A DNA stretch of 64,000 nt from Paenibacillus silvae. Lineage in GTDB: Bacteria; Bacillota; Bacilli; Paenibacillales; Paenibacillaceae. The position numbers were made by a program, and so were the translations under genes. The DNA is taken from positions 1 to 64,000 of the forward strand of contig NZ_BMFU01000011.1 in NCBI RefSeq assembly GCF_014639235.1, written 5' to 3'. Of the stretch, positions 1 through 7,881 are shown piece by piece (the first letter of the stretch is position 1; every line of letters begins with the position of its first letter). Below the pieces are notes generated by a model. That model had not been told where the DNA came from. It did not search any database and saw nothing but the letters and a program-made list of their open reading frames with translations.

Positions 1-136
1 GTACAGATTTCGCCATACGCAAGTATCCTAGCTACGCAGGGGCTTGGCCCCTCCTGCGACCGGACTTTCACCGGCTAGAAGATGCGTGCTTAGCTGGGCA
101 CGCTGCAAATGAAAAAAGAGATCTGTGTCAGATCTC
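1..136. other. Hairpin-rich non-coding left edge
   Basis: No gene is recognised here. Three short inverted repeats are visible: a GGGGC/GCCCC hairpin near 39-51, a GCGTGC/GCACGC hairpin near 82-101, and a GAGATCT/AGATCTC hairpin at 118-136. The last is preceded by six A, so on the minus strand it reads as a hairpin followed by six T, like an intrinsic terminator for leftward transcription. The stretch could be the end of an insertion sequence lying left of the window, but no transposase sequence supports that. Confidence 0.3.
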
Positions 137-241
137 CCTAATTCAATTTTATCACAAAGGCGAAAAAACTATCAGTCTTGTTTTAACAGTAATTACCTAT
201 ATGATAAAAGATATAAATTAGGAATACTGGAGGATGAATCA

Positions 242-1225
242 TTGCGAACTATAGAAAGCGAAATTCATGATTACTTTACATCTTTGGAAAAGAACGAAGA
301 GTTTAGTGGCAGTGTGTTGATCTCTAAGGATGAGAAAGTATGGTTTAATCGTGCATATAACTTTGCCAATCGAGAGCACCAAGTCAAAAATACACCTGAG
401 ACCAAGTTCAGAATTGGGTCGATAACCAAGCAATTCACAGCAATGGCTATCATGATACTTCAGGAGCATGGTGAACTAGACGTAGCAGATCATGTCTCAA
501 AATTTATACCCTCCTACAAATACGGTGATCACATTAAACTGCATCACTTATTAACACATTCATCAGGTATCCCTAATATTACACAACTCCCTGATATTAA
601 GAGATTAATGAAGCAACCAACTACCACTGAACAAACCGTTCGTTTAATAATGGACTTGAAACCTGAGTTTGTTCCAAATTCTAAATTCCAATATAGTAAT
701 TCAGGTTACATTTTGTTGGCTTATATTATAGAAAAAACTACAGGACTTACTTATGAAGAATTTTCAAGTAACCAAATCTTTTCACCACTGGGTATGAAGA
801 ATTCAGGCTGTGATAACCATAAAGCAATAATATCTAACAGGGCGCAGGGTTATGAATATGATAATGGCATTGTTAATGCAGAGTATATTGATATGAGTTT
901 TCCAATGGGTGGTGGAAATCTTTATTCTACAACTGAAGATCTATTCAAATGGGACCAGTCATTGTACACAGAGAGATTAGTTACAAGGGAAAGCCTTGAA
1001 ACCATATTCACTCCCCATTGCTTTGGATATGGTTATGGTTGGTTTATAGATGGAAATCAGGATCGGAGAAAATTGTTCCACGGCGGCGGAATTGTCGGTT
1101 TCAAAAATGAGATCACCCGTTATGTAGATGACAGGATTACAATCATCCTTTTAAACAATTTATCAACGACAAATATAGAAGAGATTAGAAATAATCTAAC
1201 AACAATTCTTTTCCAAAAGCACTAG
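242..1225 (+). CDS. Beta-lactamase-fold serine hydrolase (class C / PBP4*-related)
   Basis: A 327-residue serine hydrolase of the beta-lactamase/penicillin-binding superfamily. From the chosen start, the three active-site motifs are S-I-T-K at about 60-63 (nucleophile Ser and general-base Lys), Y-S-N at 151-153, and H-G-G-G at 280-283 in place of the KTG box. H-G-G is common in esterase-like and DD-peptidase-like members. The reading frame is open further upstream to a GTG at 125, but the TTG at 242 has a GGAGG at 229-233 with 8-nt spacing, and the family domain begins right after it. I see no signal peptide from this start, so a cytoplasmic hydrolase, esterase or peptidase is as likely as a resistance enzyme. 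It stands alone, followed by a hairpin at 1323-1348. The family assignment is firm and the substrate is unknown. Confidence 0.85.
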   Translation: MRTIESEIHDYFTSLEKNEEFSGSVLISKDEKVWFNRAYNFANREHQVKNTPETKFRIGSITKQFTAMAIMILQEHGELDVADHVSKFIPSYKYGDHIKLHHLLTHSSGIPNITQLPDIKRLMKQPTTTEQTVRLIMDLKPEFVPNSKFQYSNSGYILLAYIIEKTTGLTYEEFSSNQIFSPLGMKNSGCDNHKAIISNRAQGYEYDNGIVNAEYIDMSFPMGGGNLYSTTEDLFKWDQSLYTERLVTRESLETIFTPHCFGYGYGWFIDGNQDRRKLFHGGGIVGFKNEITRYVDDRITIILLNNLSTTNIEEIRNNLTTILFQKH

Positions 1226-1322
1226 TTCACTACACCATATACTGAGGAGAGTATATGTTAGTGTGAATAATGACATGACCGTATGGGACTATATATAATT
1301 TATTTACATAGTATAAAAATAT

Positions 1323-1348
1323 AGCCTGAATTCAAGAGAATTCAGGCT
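1323..1348. terminator. Hairpin terminator after the serine hydrolase
   Basis: A perfect 11-bp inverted repeat (AGCCTGAATTC / GAATTCAGGCT) with a 4-nt loop lies 100 bp past the hydrolase stop. The T-tract after it is weak (GGTTTT). A+T-rich sequence on the other side means it could also stop transcription coming from the minus-strand TetR gene. Confidence 0.55.
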
Positions 1349-1386
1349 GACTGGTTTTACAAACAGATAACTGTGGCTTTAAGATA

Positions 1387-1422
1387 CTAAACCTTAACCA
1401 ACATTACCACCCTGTCCACATG
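1387..1422 (-). other. Attachment-site copy A (rumA 3'-end remnant)
   Basis: Read on the minus strand, this gives H-V-D-R-V-V-M-L-V-K-V and a stop. That matches the characteristic C-terminal end of RumA/RlmCD-type 23S rRNA uracil methyltransferases. The same motif recurs at 3203-3244 and 20418-20459 with mostly silent differences. A second frame over the same bases reads C-D-A-C-G-Q-G-G-N-V-G-stop. This closely parallels the C-terminus of the intact serine recombinase at 20428 (N-D-T-C-G-V-G-G-D-V-G-stop). Site A therefore looks like the end of a formerly integrated element, including a few dozen codons of a lost recombinase tail (about 1394-1500). Confidence 0.6.
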
Positions 1423-1511
1423 CATCGCATATGGGAAACGATCCTAGTGTCAGGGATTCTGTTACAATAAGTTCCTCATTCTCTTTTCTTTCAATTTCTC
1501 CCTCGTCCCCC

Positions 1512-2102
1512 TTACTTCTTATTCGAATCAGAGCGCTGCGGATTGGCCTTGCCAAAGATATGATACGGGGTTATCCCCTTTGCAAATAGGCTATCGATCA
1601 GTCCGACCAATTCTTCTGACGATAGATCTTTGCCGTTGCGTATCCAAAGACGAAACATAGATATTAATGTTGATATGTAAAACTCAATGATATATGGTGC
1701 TAAAGCATCGTTTGTTGGAAAATCCACAATCAATCGCTCAAATGGAATTTCTCTTTTCAGACGTTCAATAAAATGAACTGAACCATAGTCGCCCAAGAGT
1801 GCTTTCAGAACTAAAATGTCCTCTGCACTTTCCAAGCATTGAAGTGCATCTTGGAAAGTATGCGTAGAAAACTCTCTGCCTGCCATTTCCTCGTTAATGG
1901 AGTTCAAGATACGCTCTTCAACATAGTCCAACAACTCATAGATATCCGTGAAGTATTGATAAAATGTACTGCGATTATATCCTGATTGCTTGGCAATCTC
2001 TTGAATGGATATTTTTTCGATGGGTTTTCGGCTGTATAAATCGCAGAATGCATTTACAAATGTCTGCCTTGTTTTGTCCGTCATTTCAGGTTGCTTATGC
2101 AT
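1512..2102 (-). CDS. TetR/AcrR-family transcriptional regulator
   Basis: A 196-residue TetR-type repressor. The N-terminal helix-turn-helix spans residues about 31-52 (I-S-I-Q-E-I-A-K-Q-S-G-Y-N-R-S-T-F-Y-Q-Y-F), the hallmark of the family, and a helical ligand-binding C-terminal half follows. I chose the ATG at 2102 because GGAGGGG precedes it closely; the longer frame to 2135 lacks a ribosome site. It is divergent from the oxidoreductase gene at 2260, with about 157 bp between them that hold repeated GTTG/CAAC half-sites. Control of that oxidoreductase and itself is therefore the expected job. The ligand cannot be told from the sequence. Confidence 0.88.
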   Translation of the reverse strand: MHKQPEMTDKTRQTFVNAFCDLYSRKPIEKISIQEIAKQSGYNRSTFYQYFTDIYELLDYVEERILNSINEEMAGREFSTHTFQDALQCLESAEDILVLKALLGDYGSVHFIERLKREIPFERLIVDFPTNDALAPYIIEFYISTLISMFRLWIRNGKDLSSEELVGLIDSLFAKGITPYHIFGKANPQRSDSNKK

Positions 2103-2167
2103 GATTCCCCTCCATTTTCTGTTCAATCCGTCCAACCCATCATACGACAGATATAAAAAATCTGATG

Positions 2168-2230
2168 GTTGATGAGTGTGTAGTCAATCCATACAATAAC
2201 ATTATACAACACGTTGTTGGATCATCAACA
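2168..2230. promoter_or_regulatory. Divergent promoter/operator between TetR gene and oxidoreductase
   Basis: GTTGATG at 2168-2174 is repeated inverted as CATCAAC at 2223-2229. Between them lie further half-sites (CAAC at 2207-2210, GTTGTTG at 2213-2219) overlapping a TATACA-type -10 for the plus-strand gene. This layout is typical of a TetR operator that blocks both promoters. Assignment of the half-sites is by eye. Confidence 0.4.
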
Positions 2231-2259
2231 AGGACTGAAATACATTTTTAGGAGGTAAT

Positions 2260-3180
2260 ATGAGAATTTTATTCTTAGGTAGAGGTGTCATATCGACCCA
2301 ATATGCTTGGGCTTTTGAAAAGGCAGGACATACAGTAGAGTTTTACGTCAGAAAAGGGAGAAAAGAAACCTTTGGAAGCCATATAGAGCTTGAAATGTGG
2401 GATGCACGAAGAGGAAAACAGCTCATACAAGAAAGCTGGAACGTCAAACTGCATGAGGAAATTAGCCCAAATTATGATCTCATTATTGTGAGTGTCAACA
2501 CGGAACAACTTCCAAAAGCAGCACAATTGCTATCGACCGTTGCTGGAAACACTCCTGTCCTCATATTCAATAACATTTGGTTAGATTTGAAATCATCGAT
2601 CTCACCCTTGTCTATGAACAATGTGGTCTTTGGGTTCCCAGGAGCCGGCGGCGGTATTGCCGACAATAGGCTTAGAGGCGGCTTTTTGAAAATACTTTTT
2701 CTTGAAAAACCACGGGCAGGCACTGAACATATTAACAACAAGGTGAAGGAACTATTTGAAAGTGCCCATTTTAAAATTAATTGGATCAAGGATATGCAAA
2801 ACTGGCTATGGAATCACTTTGCCATGAACGCGGCGATGGAAACCGAAGTGTTAAAAGTGGGAAGCTTTCCAGCAATCTTGAATCATCGTGACTCATTCGC
2901 AAATGTTGGGAAAAATATGAGGGAAATTGTGCCTGTACTTAAAGCAAGAGGTGCAAAGATTGATATGATTTCTCTCCTGCTTACCAAGACTCCACCTGCA
3001 CTTCTCGGCACGCTTTTTAACAAGGTTATTTTGGCAAAGGGCAGCATACCACGGCTTATCATTGAATACAACAATAGCAAACCAAATTTTGCGGTACTTG
3101 AAGTTGTGAGAGAAGCCAAAAAGTTAGGCATACCTTTACCGCGTCTTACTAAGGCACTTGAAAACATTGAACAACAGTAA
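2260..3180 (+). CDS. Ketopantoate reductase (ApbA/PanE)-family oxidoreductase
   Basis: A 306-residue NAD(P)-dependent oxidoreductase. An N-terminal Rossmann fold begins at residue 2 (R-I-L-F-L-G-R-G-V-I-S) and is followed by an acceptor-strand region F-Y-V-R-K-G-R, as in ketopantoate reductases that bind NADPH. The first glycine-rich loop is G-R-G-V rather than the usual G-x-G-A, which is a little unusual. The C-terminal helical half has the W-x-N/H-F-A-M-N-A pattern around residue 185. The start is certain, with AGGAGG upstream of ATG 2260. True PanE usually sits with pantothenate genes, whereas this gene is controlled by the divergent TetR gene. Reduction of some other 2-oxo or xenobiotic carbonyl compound is more likely than vitamin synthesis. 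Confidence 0.8.
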   Translation: MRILFLGRGVISTQYAWAFEKAGHTVEFYVRKGRKETFGSHIELEMWDARRGKQLIQESWNVKLHEEISPNYDLIIVSVNTEQLPKAAQLLSTVAGNTPVLIFNNIWLDLKSSISPLSMNNVVFGFPGAGGGIADNRLRGGFLKILFLEKPRAGTEHINNKVKELFESAHFKINWIKDMQNWLWNHFAMNAAMETEVLKVGSFPAILNHRDSFANVGKNMREIVPVLKARGAKIDMISLLLTKTPPALLGTLFNKVILAKGSIPRLIIEYNNSKPNFAVLEVVREAKKLGIPLPRLTKALENIEQQ

Positions 3181-3202
3181 AGCTATTGAAAGCAAAACAC
3201 GA

Positions 3203-3244
3203 GACCCTTACCAATATCGCCACCGCTTCTACATGACTAGTGTG
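3203..3244 (-). other. Attachment-site copy B (rumA 3'-end remnant)
   Basis: Minus-strand translation gives H-T-S-H-V-E-A-V-A-I-L-V-R-V, the most complete of the three RumA-like C-terminal remnants. Similarity stops at a terminator hairpin to the right, so this is not the end of an intact gene. It lies just past the oxidoreductase gene and bounds the 1.8-kb TetR/oxidoreductase cassette on the right and the biosynthetic region on the left. Confidence 0.6.
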
Positions 3245-3265
3245 CTGTAACAAAATCAAAACAAA

Positions 3266-3289
3266 AAAAACGGCATCTCTGCCGTTTTT
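3266..3289. terminator. Bidirectional intrinsic terminator
   Basis: AAAAACGGCA / TGCCGTTTTT, a 10-bp stem with a TCTC loop, flanked by A-runs on the left and T-runs on the right. It can terminate both the rightward oxidoreductase transcript and the leftward biosynthetic operon that ends at 3328. Confidence 0.85.
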
Positions 3290-3327
3290 GTTTAAAGTGT
3301 TGATGCAGACAGCGGCGGCGGCTTCCC

Positions 3328-4362
3328 TTATATAGAAGCCTTTAACATTAAAAATAATTGATTATGAAAATGTACTTCATTCGTATATATTTTTGTAAAT
3401 AAACCAATGCACTTGTCTATGCTTTCCCCAGTGAACTTTTGGGACATGATGGCTTTATTCGAATAGATCCTTACTGTCTTCCAGTCACGAATAATTTGGT
3501 CCAATAACGGGTCAAGCGTATGTTTTGCATTGATTTGATCAATGTTGTACTTATAGAGCGTATTTAACCTGTATTTCTCAGAACATTTTCTATAAATCGT
3601 ACTGCTCAGTGTCTCAATAATCGTTTCATTTTGTATAATGAGCTCGTAATTTTCTGCGAGCGACAGTATATTATTCAAACTGTCCGTTATTTCATTTTGA
3701 TACCTGCACATATTTTCTACGAATGTATGGATGGTTGTGTGTGCTGACTTCTTATTGTTCAAGATCTCATGATTACCGGGGGGCACTAGCGCATATTCCC
3801 AAAAGTAGTCTGGCATCTTTACGTGTTCCGAAGTCATGCATGACGATTTGAATTCTGAAAATGGCAGAGAATATTGTCTGTATTCTGTAATATCATCAAC
3901 CGTATATATTTCCTCGTTCGTAAGATTGAAGCCATAGACAAAAACAGGGTGCAGTCCATGCTTTTTGTTATAGTAAAAGTCTCTCCCACGTTGATAAAAT
4001 AAATCAATGAATATGGAAATCGGATGACCACTAGAAATAGAGTTTATGATCTCATCTTGTAACGTATCTAGTGCAGGGGATTTTTTACGAATAGAGATCC
4101 CCATTTCCTCAAGGATCCGATCTCCCTCCTCAAGATCCAGCACCTCTAACTTGAAATATCCTCTTGTTTGTATTTTTTGTTTATCAAATCTATAAATAGT
4201 AATGACATTATTCAAAATCGGCAGTTCATCTTTTTTAAAATATCTGGCAAGCGTTAATAACAAATTGTAGCCGCAATTAAAATAAGGAAAATTATGATGA
4301 GGAAACATTTTTGTCATGCCGTCGAAGGGCTGAAAGGTGTCCAGGGAAACAATTTCTTCCAT
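3328..4362 (-). CDS. BtrH-like acyl/peptidyl transferase (intact Cys-His-Asp)
   Basis: A 344-residue protein with the layout of the butirosin biosynthesis protein H N-terminal family, a papain-like fold. A Cys sits at residue 30 in the pattern F-N-C-G-Y-N-L-L-L, a His at 138 in H-P-V-F-V-Y-G-F, and an Asp follows at 156. BtrH moves an acyl group from a carrier protein to an aminoglycoside amine, and other relatives act as carrier-protein-dependent acyltransferases. This gene is the last of the minus-strand operon, which also encodes carrier proteins and an ATP-grasp ligase. Off-loading or transfer of an ACP-bound acyl chain fits. The start has AGGAGA upstream. A second family member with an altered catalytic site is at 14691-15764. 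Family recognition is by pattern, so the substrate is open. Confidence 0.65.
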   Translation of the reverse strand: MEEIVSLDTFQPFDGMTKMFPHHNFPYFNCGYNLLLTLARYFKKDELPILNNVITIYRFDKQKIQTRGYFKLEVLDLEEGDRILEEMGISIRKKSPALDTLQDEIINSISSGHPISIFIDLFYQRGRDFYYNKKHGLHPVFVYGFNLTNEEIYTVDDITEYRQYSLPFSEFKSSCMTSEHVKMPDYFWEYALVPPGNHEILNNKKSAHTTIHTFVENMCRYQNEITDSLNNILSLAENYELIIQNETIIETLSSTIYRKCSEKYRLNTLYKYNIDQINAKHTLDPLLDQIIRDWKTVRIYSNKAIMSQKFTGESIDKCIGLFTKIYTNEVHFHNQLFLMLKASI

Positions 4363-4408
4363 ACAATAGTTCTCCTAACCTAAAATTATTGTTGATATTA
4401 CGGCTATA

Positions 4409-5362
4409 TTACCTCTTAACAAGGTTCATCATACGGTATTGCCGCGTTCCAGCCTTCATCTCTTCATATTTCTTCGAGCCGGGCAATGCGATGAAATCAT
4501 GAATATCTCCAATATTCGTGCTCGCTTTGGCGTTGCTCGCAATGCCTTGTGTGCCAGTACGCTGCTTCGCACTCTCATCACATGATAAAAGAACATTCGA
4601 AGTCACATCCTGATTACGGATTACAGACAGGCCTGTTTCCTCTAACAGCCTGACGTTCTGCGCTACCTCATCTCCCTGCATCAGCTCCGTATACAGAAAT
4701 ACGCCGCCAGCTCTCATGATCCGGTACACCTCTTCATAGAAGCGTGATCGGTTCGGATAGGCATGCGCGGATTCTATATTTAACACCACATCGAAGCTCT
4801 CGTCTGCAAACGGTATATTCTCCGCATCGCCGACGAGATACAAAGATTCATCTCCTCGGGATTTGGCATTGCAATAGGCAATATTCGCCGGGCAGATGTC
4901 GAGACCGACAATAGACAGCGGCTTAAAATATTTAGACAGAGCTGCTATGTTCCCTCCCCTGCCGCATCCGATGTCGATCACCTGCCGCTCCCGAATCGCC
5001 GTCCTGCCCACTGTCTCAAGCAGCAGCTTGACTGAGTTTCTATTCCATGCATCGCCCGGCTCGATCACCGCATGTTGCTCACTCCCGTCCGGGACGTAAC
5101 CATAATTTAAGAAGGTGGCGAATCGGCCTATACCGGACAGCCCAAGGGAGTGCGAAATCTCGCTATAATCCCGAATTTCAGCCTCTTTCCGGTTCCAATC
5201 GGAAGGGTGGGCAACCTGCTCACGCTGGTCGAGCATCGATACATAACGATCATCAATCGGATATACCGCATCGCAGCTGCAGCATTGCAGCAACGCCTCC
5301 GACTGGACCAGCACACCCTTGCAGCTGGAGCATACCAACCTTGCATGCAGATGCTGTAGCAT
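4409..5362 (-). CDS. SAM-dependent methyltransferase with N-terminal zinc ribbon
   Basis: A class I methyltransferase of 317 residues. The N-terminus carries C-x-x-C at 11-14 and C-x-x-C at 27-30, a Trm112-like zinc ribbon seen in several tailoring and RNA methyltransferases. The SAM-binding motif I is V-I-D-I-G-C-G-R-G-G at 127-136, and motif II is F-D-V-V-L-N-I-E-S-A. The open frame extends to 5551, but that part is out of character and overlaps the upstream FkbM gene. The ATG at 5362 lies just past the upstream stop, and a GTG at 5371 is an alternative. It is co-transcribed with the FkbM gene and the exporter. A C-, N- or O-methylation step on the cluster product is inferred. Confidence 0.8.
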   Translation of the reverse strand: MLQHLHARLVCSSCKGVLVQSEALLQCCSCDAVYPIDDRYVSMLDQREQVAHPSDWNRKEAEIRDYSEISHSLGLSGIGRFATFLNYGYVPDGSEQHAVIEPGDAWNRNSVKLLLETVGRTAIRERQVIDIGCGRGGNIAALSKYFKPLSIVGLDICPANIAYCNAKSRGDESLYLVGDAENIPFADESFDVVLNIESAHAYPNRSRFYEEVYRIMRAGGVFLYTELMQGDEVAQNVRLLEETGLSVIRNQDVTSNVLLSCDESAKQRTGTQGIASNAKASTNIGDIHDFIALPGSKKYEEMKAGTRQYRMMNLVKR

Positions 5363-5367
5363 GACGA

Positions 5368-6216
5368 TCACCCAGCCGATATATGCATTTGATTCAATGC
5401 GTACACATTGTAGTAATTGGGGATGTTCAAGTCTTCGTAGTAATCGATCAAGACATGGAAGCCGTTGGAGCGGAAGATGTTCTCGAGCCTGCTGATCTGT
5501 TCTCCGTCCAGTCCGTGTACCTCCATTACAATTTGCCTGATTTTGCCCCAATCCTCCGGCTCTATGCCTTCCAGAACCTCAAATTCACTTTTTTCCACGT
5601 CGATTTTGAGCAGATCAATGGGGTTCAGATCGTAATAACGGATCATTTCAGAGATCGTAGTTAGCTTGCATCGATGGATTTGTTCATTCAGAAGCTTCGG
5701 GGACATAAGTTGATCCACAAACCGGTTTAGCATGCGCGGGTCATCGAAATGATCCCGGTAATGGTTGATTAACCCGTATCGGAGATCCAGATCGTGGTTA
5801 TCCCGGTATTTGATCTGGACAGAATCCGTGGACATCGTAGGGAAATAGGCAAACTCTGCTTCCTTAATCTCATTGGAAAGCCCGACGTTAACCGTTGTTA
5901 CGCGAGGCAGCGAGCTCGTATTCATCTTCAAGAGCTCAAACGTCGGAGGCAGAGGCTCAAAGGAATATACCCTGCAGTTGCTCTTGCTGCTGACATACAG
6001 GGTGAACATGCCGATATTAGCCCCAACGTCCATGACCGTGCCATGATCCGGGAGCGTAATCCCGTGCTTGAAATACATCTCCTTCTGGAAAATCTCGTTG
6101 TAGAGGAACTCGGTCTCTCCTTCGTTGTTTTGATAGATTTCGATCCCGTTGTGTAGTCGCTTCTTGGCAGTATCCTCTGTCCGCGGCGAAAAGCTCTTGT
6201 ACTCCATCCTGCTCAT
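5368..6216 (-). CDS. FkbM-family methyltransferase
   Basis: About 282 residues. Motif I is T-V-M-D-V-G-A-N-I-G at 60-69 and the FkbM signature K-I-D-V-E-K-S-E-F-E-V-L-E-G lies near two thirds of the length. FkbM-type enzymes are mostly O-methyltransferases acting on sugars, polyketides or peptides. The frame opens at 6237, but the internal ATG at 6216 has a purine-rich GAGAGGGTG ahead of it and is preferred. Its stop overlaps the region of the next gene's start (GTG 5371 / ATG 5362), which points to translational coupling. Together with the neighbouring enzyme, it gives the cluster two different methylation steps. Confidence 0.85.
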   Translation of the reverse strand: MSRMEYKSFSPRTEDTAKKRLHNGIEIYQNNEGETEFLYNEIFQKEMYFKHGITLPDHGTVMDVGANIGMFTLYVSSKSNCRVYSFEPLPPTFELLKMNTSSLPRVTTVNVGLSNEIKEAEFAYFPTMSTDSVQIKYRDNHDLDLRYGLINHYRDHFDDPRMLNRFVDQLMSPKLLNEQIHRCKLTTISEMIRYYDLNPIDLLKIDVEKSEFEVLEGIEPEDWGKIRQIVMEVHGLDGEQISRLENIFRSNGFHVLIDYYEDLNIPNYYNVYALNQMHISAG

Positions 6217-6254
6217 GCACTTCACCCTCTCAACCATTTGTTAGTGGCATTTCT

Positions 6255-7067
6255 CTAACTGCTGGCGCTCTCGTAGTGCCTGACGGCCAGCTTCCAGAAC
6301 AGCCTGACCATTAGAAGCGATATCACAGGAGCTGCAAAAATCCATACCCCAAGGAAGAAGTCCAAGCGGTCGATCAAATAAACCGACGGCATGTTGGTGA
6401 TAAACAAGATAGGCACGACATACAGTCCTATTCTCTGCAGCCATTTGGGGTATATGTACATCGGCATATTGTTCAAATCCCAACATTTGTCCAGTATGTC
6501 GAAGATCGAACCGGACTTCACCGTCCAGAAAGCAAGAATTTGCGGAAGCAGAAGCACCGAGTACATCACGATCGTGCTGCTCAAGATCACGCCGATATAT
6601 CCGGCCAAGTGCATAAAGCTTGGCTCGATGCCAAGCCGCCGCCAAGCCAGGACGATCATCGTGATCCCGGCGATCAGGTTCGGAATTGGAAACGCGTAGT
6701 TAACGTTCCGGAATGAAATCATGAACTGCAGCGATAGCGGCTTCGTCATATACAAGTCCAGCGTTCCGTTGCGGATATGGCCGGCGAATCTATAAAAGTT
6801 ATCCATAAACAATCCTGTATAGATTGCGATCATAATCGTATAGGTCCCGGTGAAGATCATCATCTGGTCGGGAGAAATGCCATTAATTTCAATCCCCAGC
6901 CGAAAAACGAAGATGACATAGATCAGCTTGGTAAACAGAAATACGGTCTCCATGATCAAACCGGAGTAGAAATTCGCTTTGTATTCCATATAACCGACCA
7001 AACTGTTCTTTGCGAAAATAAAAAACATACGTACATGCTTCCGAATCTCACTCAAGCTGATACTCAC
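6255..7067 (-). CDS. ABC-2 type transporter permease (DUF990-like), second subunit
   Basis: A membrane protein of about 270 residues with six predicted hydrophobic segments, for example the stretches after residues 30, 65, 115, 145, 200 and 230. Like its neighbour at 7072, it resembles permeases of the DUF990 class, which always occur as two different permeases plus one ATPase. A charged loop with T-L-D-L-Y-M-T-K-P-L follows the second or third segment and is typical of this class. I prefer the GTG at 7067, which has GGAGG 8 nt upstream inside the end of the preceding gene; the open frame begins with a TTG at 7082. It is probably half of an exporter for the cluster product. Confidence 0.8.
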   Translation of the reverse strand: MSISLSEIRKHVRMFFIFAKNSLVGYMEYKANFYSGLIMETVFLFTKLIYVIFVFRLGIEINGISPDQMMIFTGTYTIMIAIYTGLFMDNFYRFAGHIRNGTLDLYMTKPLSLQFMISFRNVNYAFPIPNLIAGITMIVLAWRRLGIEPSFMHLAGYIGVILSSTIVMYSVLLLPQILAFWTVKSGSIFDILDKCWDLNNMPMYIYPKWLQRIGLYVVPILFITNMPSVYLIDRLDFFLGVWIFAAPVISLLMVRLFWKLAVRHYESASS

Positions 7068-7071
7068 AGAC

Positions 7072-7881
7072 CTAACCTCCAACGGCTACATATTTCTTCA
7101 TCCCGGAATCCCAAGCCAATTTAGAAATGACCAAAAGTACCACTACCCAAACCGCCTGTACCAGGAGCCCGCTCACGATCTCATGAACCTCCAAGCTCCC
7201 GAGGATGATCTTAACCGGGAAGAATACGACATACTGGAACGGTAAATAGCTGGAGATTGTGGCAAACGTATCTCCGAAAATATTAAGCGGAAAGATGGCG
7301 CCGCTGAGCAGATAGACGCCTTGGTTGAACGCGATATACACGCCCCAAACCTCAGTAATGATGAACGCGAGCGCACTAATCGAATAAAAAAGCAGGAAGT
7401 TGATGAGCATTCCGAACAAAATACTGACCAGGAACATAACGATCTGCCCCACTCTGAGCGGAAACCCCCAGATCTGAGTAAACACGGTCATCAGTATGAC
7501 GAATAAGACAAGCACGACCCCGGTCTGAACCGTTTTCTCACCGAAGAAATTGCATATCCGATAGCTGAAATAATGAATGGGCTGAGCGATAAACTTGCTT
7601 AGCCCGCCCGTCTTGATATCATTCGCGATCTCCCCTTCGAAGCCGGCAGAAACCAGCTTGGAGACGACACCGGACAACACGGAATAAATGATGATCTGTG
7701 AATACGTATAACCGTTAATAATCTCTTGCGGCGAGCTGCGGAACACAGCTGTCCAGAGGAAGCATTGGACGAGTATGATAAAACCGCCGCTGATAATGCC
7801 CATCAGGAAATCGGTCCGGTACTCCATCGCATTCTGAAGCGCAAGGATGTAAGTCCTTTTATACTTCTGCAAGGCTTTCAT
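7072..7881 (-). CDS. ABC-2 type transporter permease (DUF990-like), first subunit
   Basis: A polytopic membrane protein of 269 residues with about six membrane segments. A basic N-terminus is followed by M-E-Y-R-T-D-F, a pattern shared with the partner permease (M-E-Y-K-A-N-F). Its ATG overlaps the stop of the ATPase gene by 4 nt (ATGA) and its end overlaps the next permease's ribosome site, so the three transporter genes are tightly coupled. With the ATPase at 7878-8864 it forms a complete exporter, inferred to move the cluster product out and possibly to give self-protection. Confidence 0.82.
   Translation of the reverse strand: MKALQKYKRTYILALQNAMEYRTDFLMGIISGGFIILVQCFLWTAVFRSSPQEIINGYTYSQIIIYSVLSGVVSKLVSAGFEGEIANDIKTGGLSKFIAQPIHYFSYRICNFFGEKTVQTGVVLVLFVILMTVFTQIWGFPLRVGQIVMFLVSILFGMLINFLLFYSISALAFIITEVWGVYIAFNQGVYLLSGAIFPLNIFGDTFATISSYLPFQYVVFFPVKIILGSLEVHEIVSGLLVQAVWVVVLLVISKLAWDSGMKKYVAVGG

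Noticed and set aside
1..120. End of an insertion sequence at the left window edge
   Set aside because: Only short hairpins are visible; no transposase codons or terminal repeat pair inside the window.
242..1225. Beta-lactam resistance gene
   Set aside because: H-G-G-G replaces KTG and no signal peptide is seen; the family is mostly esterases and peptidases, so resistance cannot be claimed.
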